A stretch of 64,000 nucleotides of DNA from Pisolithus tinctorius. Taxonomy: Eukaryota; Basidiomycota; Agaricomycetes; Boletales; Pisolithaceae. The translations under genes and the position numbers were made by a program. Each line of letters begins with the position of its first letter. The first letter of the stretch is position 1. Below are positions 55,077 to 64,000 of this stretch, in pieces. The notes beneath the pieces were generated by a model. It did not search any database. It was not told the DNA's origin and saw only the letters and a program-made list of their open reading frames with translations. The stretch spans positions 1-64,000 of the forward strand of contig JANFAH010000110.1 in the NCBI GenBank assembly GCA_024663395.1, given 5' to 3'.

Positions 55077-58000
55077 TTAATTGGCCTTCAACAGCATGTT
55101 TGCTGAAAACACCTCAGAACAGTAACTCCATAAATAGTGAAAATGTCCACTTACACATGTGATGCTCAGTGGTGATCTTGACAATAGCATCACATAAACC
55201 ATCCATATCACCTTTATGGTCATGAAAAGCTGCCTTGACAGCATTTGAAATGGCAGCTTGTATTTTGGACCTGTTGTATTCCTCCACACTCAATGACAAA
55301 ACCTCCTGCCAAAGATGTTGCCCTTGCTGCATTAAAAAGTAAGAATGCTCAGCAACAAGCAAGCATCCTAGACCAGTGAGTATATCTTGTGTAGGCAATG
55401 GGAAACACTTACCAATGGCATGTTCAGCCATTGACTGGAGACTTGGGAACCTCCCCAACAAAGTGACATCTTTGGGCAGAGCTGGCATTTGGACAGCAGT
55501 ATTGACTTCAAATTTTGACTGGTACTCTGTATGTTTGCCTTAGACAAAAAGGGGTATTAGGCCAATGCTTACAAGCTAAGAGTTTTAATGGCACATGTGT
55601 GACAAATATGGTCAAAGTATACATGGATGAGAAATATAGCCAGTTTTGGCTGCTATAGGTTACACACCTCCTGCCATGGAAGAGGTCATACCAAGGGCAC
55701 CACCACACAACCATGATCAGTATATGCATGCAAAAAAGCATGGAACCACTCACATTCTGCCATAAAAGTGGTTTGGGAGTCCATAAAATGTAGCAAATAT
55801 CAGGGCAACTGAGTAGAAACACTTACAAGCTACAAGTCATGTGGAACCCAAAGTATGGATGTCAAGGGAATCAGGAAAGATCCAACATTGGATTAAATTC
55901 ACATACATTCTGCCATACCATCATGAACAGTGCAAGGGATTGCACTGAGCACATCCAGCTAAACATGCCATCAAATCACTCACCTCCTGTCATGCCACCA
56001 ACATGGAGAGTGCAAGTGAGGCCATTGAGCAGACATCCAGCCAGACATGCCATGAAATCACTCACATGCTGTGCTGCCACCAACATCAAGAGTGCAAGTG
56101 AGGCCATTGAGCAGACATCCAGCTAAACATGCCATCAAATCACTCACACGCTGTGATGCCACCAACATCAAGAGTGCAAGTGAGGCCATTGAGCAGACAT
56201 CCAGCTAAACATGCCATCAAATCACTCACAGGCTGTCATGCCACCAACATCAAGAGTGCAAGTGAGGCCATTGAGCAGACATCCAGCTAAACATGCCATC
56301 AAATCACTCACAAACTGTCATGCCACCAACATCAAGAGTGCAAGTGAGGCCATTGAGCAGACATCCAGCTAAACATGCCATCAAATCACTCACATGCTGT
56401 CATGCCACCAACATCAAGAGTGCAAGTGAGGCCATTGAGCAGACATCCAGCTAAACATGCCATCAAATCACTCACAGGCTGTCATGCCACCAACATCAAG
56501 AGTGCAAGTGAGGCCATTGAGCAGACATCCAGCTAAACATGCCATCAAATCACTCACATACTGCCATGCCACCAACATCAAGAGTGCAAGTGAGGCCATT
56601 GAGCAGACATCCAGCTAAACATGCCATCAAATCACTCACCTCCTGTCATGCCACCAACATCAAGAGTGCAAGTGAGGCCATTGAGCAGACATCCAGCTAA
56701 ACATGCCATCAAATCACTCACCCACTGTGATGCCACCAACATCAAGAGTGCAAGTGAGGCCATTGAGCAGACATCCAGCTAAACATGCCATCAAATCACT
56801 CACAAACTGTCATGCCACCAACATCAAGAGTGCAAGTGAGGCCATTGAGCAGACATCCAGCTAAACATGCCACCAAATCACTCACCCACTGTGATGCCAC
56901 CAACATCAAGAGTGCAAGTGAGACCATTGAGCAGACATCCAGCTAAACATGCCATCAAACCACTCACAAGCTGTCATGCCACCACATCAAAGTGCAAGTG
57001 AGGCCATTGAGCAGACATCCAGCTAAACATGCCATCACAATCACTTCATGTCCACTCGAATGGGGCCAAAAAAAAAAAATCCAAAATTACTGCCATGCCA
57101 CCACATCAAGGGCATGAATGACTCTAGTCAGCAAATCCAGCATGGCCATGCCATTAATTACTCACACCCTGTTAATACATGCAAGGGAACATAAAATGGG
57201 AGTGTCATTCACTCCATATGTTGAAAGAATTTTGACACTTACATCACAATTTGGAAACCATTTCAGCAAGTCACATTCCAATACTTTTGCATCCACCTGC
57301 AATCTTCCCTTGAAACCTAGCTCCATTCTGTTTCTCAATGTCCTTCAGAATATCAGTATCTGCACCAAAACACACTTCCTTACTTACTTGTGCACAGCAT
57401 ATTGAACACATAGTGCAATACTTGACTGCTGTGTTGATATAAGTAACCTTTGTAAACCTTCCTCATTCAACACATTTGCTGTGCACTGCATCAAAGCACT
57501 GCAATCTGCACTGTCTTGATGCATCTCTGCCACCAGAATTTTCTAGTAGCACCATTTCTGAGTGATGAAATACTCACTCTGAAGTGACACATATCCCTTA
57601 GGTGGAAACTTGCACTTGCCAAGCTCCTGTTTTATGTGGTCAAGCCACTTTTCCAACAGTTCTCCCTGCTTTTCTGCTGCCCTTTCCTTTGCCTCAGCTA
57701 TGGCAAAACCTTCATCCAGAAGCCCCCTAAGTGCAGGGAGGTACAAGCATCCACTTTGGTCAATAGCACTATCACAGGAACTATGCAGAAGTTTAGTCAC
57801 ATGCAATCCTATCTGTGGCAGTCTTTTTCTTACCATGACCTGTGTCACATTCATTGAAGAATTTCTGCTCAGCAGCTGTTACTGTCCTGTGGTAGTCTGT
57901 CATGGGGATGCAAAACCTACATTCATTTCTTCACTTAGCCTGTAGTTACTCGCAATGTATTCCTTACCAAATGGCATGGATTCGTTCATTCACCCTCATT

Positions 58001-58736
58001 GTGGCTCCACGTTCAGCCACAAAGCCCCGCATCTGGTCAAACTGCTGGACGGTACCTGCTTCGAACCCACAGGAGTCATGGAAGACAAAGCGCGGGTTAC
58101 TCTGAAACACGACCTCTTGCTCGATATTATGGTAGCCACGCTGAGAGCACTCAGCATTCATATGAATTTCCACGAGTCAACAGGACATCTTACTCCCAAA
58201 GTCCCTTGCACGACAACACCATCCATCTGAAATTGTTAGATAGGTTTCACCAACCTGATAGGACTATACCTTGTTTCCTTTCCCATCGAAGATCTCTGGC
58301 TTTTCTGTAGAGTTGCACACTCTTTGGAGGATGGTGGTTTTACCGGCATTTGCTCTGCCCATGACCAGAATTCGAAAGCGCTCTATGTTTTTCATGTATT
58401 CTTGAGCCATCTCAGAATTGAGACGGTAAGCAAGTCCAGAAGACGCAGTTCCTGCGACTCGGCATTAGACAATTTGGATTTCACGAAGAGCGACAATAAT
58501 ACCTTGTGGAGTAGCTTCAATCTGAGGGGGAACTGGATTCGCCACATCACCAATAAGACCGCTAGCTTCTGTGTTCCGATATTAAGCATGTCATGTTTCG
58601 TAGGCTAGAACAATATCACACCTGCAGCCGCAGCTTCAGTTGCAGCCGGAGCTATATGGCTTGGATCGCTCTGGCTAGCGCGATGCGAATCACTGCCGAG
58701 CGACTTGAGCCACTTCTTGATACGACCAGGAGCCAT
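55077..58736 (-). CDS. P-loop GTPase with codon-by-codon microexon array
   Basis: A G-domain protein of a family common in Agaricomycetes. Exons: 58736-58622, 58568-58503, 58451-58270 (P-loop GRANAGKTT), 58226-58194, 58140-57968 (G3 region FVFHDSCGFEAG), 57916-57834, 57780-57578 (G4 TKVD), 57526-57388, 57327-57243 (ends WFPNCD). The array of 3-nt exons (57168-55668) follows, then the last coding part to TAA at 55077. Introns are 43-74 nt with GT...AG and correct phase at each of these joins, which supports the model. The start is chosen because ATG 58736 opens a basic amphipathic N-terminus (MAPGRIKKWLKSLG) in frame. One base seems missing just after TKVD (near 57741-57746). This shifts the frame and would disable the protein unless it is a sequencing error or an unseen splice. 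The last segment after the array is best read as LPKDVTLLGRFPSLQ ... LLVAEHSYFL; a final 50-nt intron precedes the stop. GTP binding is well supported; cellular role unknown. Confidence 0.8.
55668..57168 (-). repeat. Array of 3-nt microexons separated by introns, 13 triplets at exact 82-bp spacing
   Basis: On the minus strand each unit is a 79-nt intron-like module GTGAGTGATTTGATGG ... GGTGGCATGACAG followed by three variable bases. Triplet positions are 55984 + 82n (n = 0-12). Minus-strand codons from upstream: GGT (57168), then CTT TGG TTT TGG GAG TAT CCT CAT TTT CCT CGT CAT GAG (56970 to 55984), then AAT (55909), CTT (55829), AAT (55756), GAG (55670). The last four are separated by introns of unrelated sequence (GTATGT...TAG, GTAAGT...CAG, GTGAGT...CAG, GTGTGT...AAG). 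Within the 13 units the 79-nt modules differ at only a few positions, while neighbouring triplets nearly always differ. Between GGT and CTT there is a 195-nt gap with two degenerate modules. The final triplet could instead be a 7-nt exon (GAGGTGT, donor GTAACC), which sets the phase for the last exon. Confidence 0.75.
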
Positions 58737-58922
58737 GTGAATGTAAGATACGATTCTGTATACTTCAAAATACGGAGTTTAAGACGTGCGGAGGATCAGC
58801 GTGAAGCCCGTCGTCACGGTATTGAGCAAGTCTTTCGATATCACGGCGCCTATCTTCCCACTTACGCATGTGCTTATGTAACTCTTTAAGTATCGCTTTG
58901 TACCATCATCTGTCCATCTTGG
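58737..58922. promoter_or_regulatory. Shared upstream region of the GTPase and BTB genes
   Basis: 186 bp between divergent start codons. No TATA box is obvious. A bidirectional promoter is inferred from position only. Confidence 0.35.
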
Positions 58923-60301
58923 ATGTCGAGGGGTATGCCATTATCCAATGCAATAGCGATCCGAACTTACCAGCACGCCAAGTACTGGTTCGATGATGGT
59001 TCCGTTATCGTCACCATCCATCAGACACTCAGCAATCGTGCACTGGAGGAAGCCACAGTTCTATTCAAACTACATTCGAGCCTGCTCGCTCGACACTCGA
59101 CATACTTTGGCCGCGTTCTCAAAGGCCCGGGTACAGACGAAGGGGAGTCAGTGGAGTTGGATAACTCCCGAATATTAAAGGTGACGGTCCCGCCTGGACT
59201 TGGCGTGCGGGTGGCAGAATTCGTGTCATTGCTGGAACATCTATACCACGATACGTGAGCGTTTTTCCGTGTCTCCGTTGCAACAACCATGGCTCGATAT
59301 TAGGCACCATATTGACGATTGAACTCCCCCCTTCCTCCTCACAGCTCTCTATCCTCAAAGTCTCCATTCAATCATGTCGCTTCGATCCTCCGCGTGTCAT
59401 CCCCATCCCAACTCGACTTTCCCGGCTTACACGCTCTCGTACGAAGCTACTTAGAAGCGATGTTTCCAAGTGGTCCTTTACCGTTTACGCATCCCGATCA
59501 TCTCGAGGAGGCATTGGCACTGACGACGGCGTATGACATCAGATCGGTAAGTCCGTCTCCGTCGACTCAACCGTTTTTTAAATACCTGTATTCGGACGGA
59601 CTCGTGTCTGGATCGGTCCCATCGCGTGAACAACATGACGTATTCGTACTGGAAAATAATCGTATTCGTCCTCAGATCCGGAAGGGCATTTATTACAGCC
59701 TCGTCACAACAACCGACTTCGAAACAGAAGAGGTAGAGGTAGGTGTGCAGGGACAAGAACTGAACAAAAGAGAAAACAATCTGGCGAATGGTCAAGATGG
59801 CGTCGTCGAAGATTCGAAGACGAGACACGGTGTCCTGTCGCCTGCAGATGTAGAGAGATGCGGGAAGTTGATGGCTGGGATTGTCGATTATTTCACGCCC
59901 ATATTGTTCACACCGGTAGGTGCGATCCTTTGTGGGTGTCTTGTTCGCACCCGAAACCGCCAGTCAGACTGCGGCACGCGATGAATGATTCCCCCTCGCC
60001 CTTCCGGATCGAACGCCTTATTCACTATAACCTTTCGCTCATGTTTAATACTCTTTTTTCCCAGCCCACAACGCCACATATGGCATGCACAGACGTGTTT
60101 GCCGATAAGTGGATGTCACTCGTCATCCCCTCCGCGATCTCAGATGGTGGGGTATACAAACCTCTCGAGACCCTGGAATTCATAAAGCAGCTCGATTGGG
60201 CAGCTGAGGGATTATGTCCTGCCTGTGTGCGGGAGAAAAGGGAGGAGTGGACAGAGGAGCAGGCCGTGGTGTGGGATAAGGTGGACCGTTGGCTTGGCTA
60301 G
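58923..60301 (+). CDS. BTB/POZ domain protein
   Basis: Exons 58923-59254, 59345-59546, 59676-59915 and 60065-60301 (TAG); introns of 90, 129 and 149 nt start GTGAGC, GTAAGT and GTAGGT and end CAG, with phases that fit. The BTB fold is in exon 1: DDGSVIVTI, LFKLHSSLLARHSTYFGRVL, then the acidic GTDEGESVEL loop, and AEFVSLLEHLYHDT. Exons 2-3 (SPSQLDFPGLHALVRSYLEAMFPSGPLPFTHPDHLEEALALTTAYDIRS, then IRKGIYYSLVTTTDFETEE) are the helical C-terminal part seen in many mushroom BTB proteins. The start is uncertain: the first 19 codons could instead contain a 42-nt intron (GTATGC...CCAG) before HAKYWF. These proteins are dimerising adaptors; partner unknown. Confidence 0.8.
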
Positions 60302-61311
60302 TAAGCTGCCCTTGGGACACACCTGACAGCTATCCCATTGTCGTTGTCATCTCCCGGTTGTGGGTATGGTGTCTTTTCATCCGTCATTTGAGGTTCACCG
60401 TCTAGCTTCTGGTAGAACCGTTCCACAGATATATCCAACCGGTAGGGTCTCCAATCCTCTAAAATTGAATAGTTCTGTGCGGTATACGTTTAGATTCAAG
60501 TCGAAATTGTCATCTATCCTCGGTCGCTACCGCTTAAGGTTTCCGCAGGGTGTCCCGCGTCTCCGTGTCATGGTTAGAGTACTTATACCCAAGTCGTCCC
60601 TGTCATGATCACAGACCTACAAATGTACATGTGCTCTCCATACGTGTATTCGAATCAGGCGTCAAGGGTATCTATCAGGCTCGTTCAGTTGATGATTTTT
60701 ATATGTATCCAAGATTATCGTCGGCACATAATCATTATCGATTCATCAACGCAGTAAATTCCTATACGATAGCAACGACAAGATAGCATTGTAGGCATGC
60801 GTGAAAAAATGAAAAAAAAAAGAGTTTGTCAATGGGGTACAGATGTGCAAAGAAACATCAGCATGAATAGTAAGCCGGGAAAAAAGCCAATTGCATATGT
60901 GCAAGTCATAAGGTGCGTGCGTGCGTCGTCATAAGTATTGCTGGCGTGGTGAGTGAATAGGTCGTTGTAGTGGGGTACCACTGTGTGACGTGTGCAGCGC
61001 GTGAACGTGTGTGTGATGGTTGGATTAGAACGTCGTGCTTGAAATCGAACGACGGTGGTATACAAAGAAGTAACGAAGTTCGCGGGGCTAGTTGCAACCG
61101 CGGCGACAAACAAGAGATGCGGGGAGTTTGATGCAGCGGAAAAGATACCGAGTTGATGGGACAATACCAGGAACATGACCATAAGTAGCGGGCGCTGGCA
61201 TCGCCATAGACATTAGGAGGAATGCCACGACACGGGCGGTTGATCGAAGGCGGGCGAGCTAGAATCACTTGGGGCAGGAAGAGATAGGAGGGGAGCAAAT
61301 CACCGTCACCC
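60302..61311. other. Intergenic between convergent BTB and response-regulator genes
   Basis: About 1 kb without a credible gene. ORFs on the minus strand at 60829-61328 have no recognisable domain and lie in the likely 3' UTR of the response regulator. A short A-rich run is at 60806-60821. Confidence 0.5.
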
Positions 61312-64000
61312 TCAATCCAGTACTTCAAACCGTCCCCTCTTCACCTCCCTTATTCCATCCTGCTCCTCTTCCAAACCCCTCTTCTCCCCCATACCCATAC
61401 CACCACTCATCCCTTCACTAAGACCTACACCCACATCGACAATGCCTTCGTCTTCCATCATATCAAAGCTAAACCCCTCCGGCACACCCAAATTATCACC
61501 GTTCACGAGGTCTTTGAGGATCGCTTGATATCGTTCCTCAGTCAGCCCCATCCCAGCAAGCGGATCAATCCGCATGTCAGTCCCAACTCCACTCATGAAC
61601 AACGGACCGTTTCCGTTGCCATCTACACCCTCCGCGTTCGCGGATGCCGATGGTGGGCCAATTCCACCGCCGTCCCCCCCAGAATAAGCCACAGTCGTCC
61701 CCGAGGAGGACGCGGAAGACGTCGATGTGGTGGCAGCAGAAGGGGTGGCTGAAGCGGGTACGAGCGCATCCGTTAACGAATTATCTGTCGAGAGACGCGG
61801 AGCACACGGTATTCTCGGGACTCTCGACATCTCCTGGATGACCTTGAGATGCATGAGGTGCTTCTGTACAACATCATAACTTCGTAAGCCCCATCCTGCC
61901 ACGTCACAAACAACACAAATAGAAAACGCGGTACAGAAAGGATCTCACCTCCAACATATCCAACAACCCTTCCTTGGTGAACGGTTTCGGTAACACATCG
62001 TTCATGCCTGACGAATAATACGTCATGATCTCGCTCGGACGCGAATTACTTGTCATTGAGATGATAGGCGTAACGTGATCAAATTTGCGGATCAACGATG
62101 TGGCCGATATACCGTCCATCTTGGGCATTACAATGTCCTAAAACCCGAAGTGTGTCAACAGCCGGCCCCAACGGGCGCCGCCGCGTAAAGAGATCAACTC
62201 ACCATCAGCACTAAATCATACTTTTCCAAGTTCATCTTATTCACCGCTCCCACTCCATCCACTGCCACGTCAATCGCGCATCCGAATACCTGCAAAAACT
62301 TGCTGCTCAGTCTCCTGCTCACCGCGTCGTCGTCGACAAGAAGTACGCGTGGTGGGACTGCCCATCCTGGGACGAACGTTGACCTCCTGACTCGCAGCTT
62401 CTGTCCGCCGCCAGTCGAAGGCGTCGCGGCTCCGGAAGTCGCTGATGAAGATTCTCGGACGCCGGGGTTCGTGGGCGTAGGTCGCACGACTTCTTCAGCA
62501 CCTGGACTTTCCTCTTTCTCGAACCCCTCCCCTTCACACTCCCCAATTCCACCTACACCGTCTTCATCAGCACATCCATTCCCGCCTCCATTCCCACCCC
62601 CATTCATATTTGGCGTACCAGGTATGTCCCCACCATACGTCCAATTCCCATTCGCATCATCAAGCGCACTCCTCGGAAGCAAATGTCCCAATGTGAACAC
62701 CTGTAATCCCTCGTGAACCGTTTGAACCGTCCCGTCCCAGGATGTATCCGGAGGGATTAGAAAGGGAGCATCACCACTCCGTCATATCCGTCCCCTCCGG
62801 TCTCGTTCCATTTCCCGAACCTGTACCATTACTCGTCACTTCAGCAGACGCCCTAGCCTTTCTCGACATCTCATTCATCTGGGCCAAACTCGCCCTCGCA
62901 ATCGCGGTCGGATCCGGATACCGATGATCCCCAACCAACCCCAGCACGCGATGGGCCTTATGGACGGGTAAAAACTGAACCTGCTGCATGGGTTGCATCG
63001 TTTGCATAGCCGACACCATTTGTTGCATCGATGTCGCTTGCGGTAAGGAAGACATTGATTCCTGCATGGGTGATTGCATAGATGGGATCGTTTGCGAGAG
63101 AGGGATTGTTTCTCGCATGGAAGATATCTGTTCCTGCATAGATGGAATCGATTGAATTAATTGTATCGGTGGCTCAGCAGGTCCTTGCGCCTGACCTTGT
63201 GCTTGTGAAACTGATGGAGACGGGGATTGGGATTGCGCTTGCGCTTGCGCCTGTGCTTGTGCTTGAGCCTGACTTCTTGATAGTGCCCGAAAAAGTGTCG
63301 ATGACGACGCAGACGTAGTGGGCGGTCCATGCGGTCCATGTCCATGTCCATGGGATCCGAGCATGTGTTGCGAATGAGACGCGGTGAGCGGCTGCAAAAA
63401 CGGACATCGCTGCGGCTGTTGCGAAGCCAGCAACGTCGCTGACATCGCAGCCGCCGTGGTCGATATTTTCGTCGACATGCCGAACATGGACGGAGGTGGG
63501 TGCGTGTTGGGAGTCATACTGTGTCCCAGAGACCCTGATCTTGTCGGGGGAGGTATCACAGGTGTATGGGGACCTTGTATTTGCTGGGAGTTATTTGCAA
63601 GGCCAGCTGTAGGTGGTGCTGGTCCGGGTGCGATGGATGTTGCGAGAATGGAATCTTTGTGCTTCGCTGAGGAACAACGATGAGTATGCGAACGTGCATC
63701 GGAGACGCAGGCACAGGGTACACGGGGTAGGGTGCAAGGATCCATTGCACCCGCGACCCAACTCCGATTATCTAGATTCCCTTAACAACCCAACCATTTC
63801 TTTGGTCCAAATAACACGGAACACGAACGAACAGAGCAAGATCCAGACCAAAAAAAAGTAAGCAGACTCGCCGCCTTCCGCACGCAGAAAATATTGCACT
63901 AAACTCTGCATCAAACCACCCTGCCGAGCAAGATTCCTCTGGAAACGAACCATTTCTCCAAGCACGTCCTTGTAACACCTTTCCAAACCTCTCACTCGAT
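61312..64000 (-). CDS. Skn7/Prr1-type response regulator (HSF-type factor with receiver), N-terminus outside window
   Basis: The visible parts from upstream are as follows. 64000 to about 63868: a coiled coil like that after an HSF DNA-binding domain (GLERCYKDVLGEMVRFQRNLARQGGLMQSLVQYFL). 63666 to about 62780: a long Gln/Ser/Pro/Met-rich linker with a Gln-Ala repeat. From about 62700 to 62203: an acidic linker and the first half of a receiver domain (PPRVLLVDDDAVSRRL ... YDLVLM). After a 65-nt intron, 62137-61948: the phospho-acceptor D in DIVMPKMDG, the conserved MTSN and the Lys of LPKPFTKEGL. After an 84-nt intron, 61863-61312: KHLMHLKVIQEM and a Gly/Ser/acidic tail. All catalytic residues are present. 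It should take phosphate from a histidine phosphotransfer protein in osmotic/oxidative stress signalling (family knowledge). Two upstream splice joins (near 63860 and 62780-62700) are not resolved. Confidence 0.85.
63219..63275 (-). repeat. Gln-Ala codon repeat in the response regulator
   Basis: A 6-bp repeat of the type gcttgc/gcctgt on the plus strand encodes about eight Gln-Ala pairs in the linker. Such repeats often vary in length between strains. Confidence 0.75.

Noticed and set aside
55480..55540. Alternative frame for the last GTPase exons (ANIQSTSQNLKS...) joining phase 0 with the triplets
   Set aside because: It is open but looks unlike protein. The other frame (LPKDVTLLGRFPSLQ ... 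LLVAEHSYFL) is longer and better composed, and a 7-nt last microexon can supply its phase. Kept as an open alternative.
55984..56970. The 82-bp array as a CRISPR or as a simple minisatellite
   Set aside because: The variable part is 3 bp, not a spacer, and the host is a fungus. A plain minisatellite does not explain why variation is confined to the bases between CAG and GTGAGT, nor the continuation with unrelated introns.
60829..61328. Minus-strand ORFs after the response regulator
   Set aside because: No domain, no splice-consistent extension, located in the likely 3' UTR.
1..64000. rRNA, tRNA or prokaryotic features
   Set aside because: None seen on reading both strands; ribosome binding sites and operons do not apply to this eukaryotic sequence.

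Overview
The window comes from a basidiomycete fungus, most likely an Agaricomycete. The host genes at the right end carry 43-150 nt spliceosomal introns and belong to families typical of mushrooms: a P-loop GTPase, a BTB/POZ protein and a Skn7/Prr1-type response regulator. The rest is an archive of nested transposons. I see no rRNA, tRNA or CRISPR.

Layout. (1) 1-15173: Ty3/gypsy element 1. Its LTR (LTR-E) has swallowed a 1.9-kb LTR of another family (LTR-A), and a further LTR-A sits in its 3' part. (2) 15174-25092: element 2, a chromodomain Ty3/gypsy. Element 1 appears to be inserted in its 5' LTR; its gag is split by an LTR-A and its pol by a small solo LTR. (3) 25093-34908: a decayed Helitron on the minus strand, cut by element 2 and by solo LTRs C (itself carrying LTR-A), F (carrying J) and I; solo LTR G lies just upstream. 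(4) 35718-36888: a decayed intron-containing ORF. (5) 37154-54591: element 3, a second chromodomain Ty3/gypsy with a perfect GGACC target duplication, containing solo LTR H and the whole of element 4 (44001-54079). (6) 54592-64000: host genes.

Three of the four Ty3/gypsy elements carry, between pol and the 3' LTR, an antisense intron-containing gene with a Zn2Cys6-type cysteine cluster; the fourth keeps a truncated antisense remnant. Elements 2 and 3 have a primer-binding site complementary to the predicted 5' end of their own RNA, as in self-priming Tf1/sushi elements. Decay is dominated by CpG to TpG/CpA changes, which create stops (CGA to TGA) and damage the reverse transcriptase YxDD box. 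Families A, H and I leave 4-bp target duplications, the B/C-like families 5-bp ones.

The most unusual object is in the GTPase gene (55077-58736, minus). Downstream of an intact G domain the coding sequence appears to be cut into single codons. Eighteen phase-0 triplets are separated by introns; thirteen of the triplets sit exactly 82 bp apart, separated by near-identical 79-nt introns (GTGAGT...CAG). The only hypervariable positions of the 82-bp unit are the three bases between the splice sites. I interpret it as an array of 3-nt microexons.
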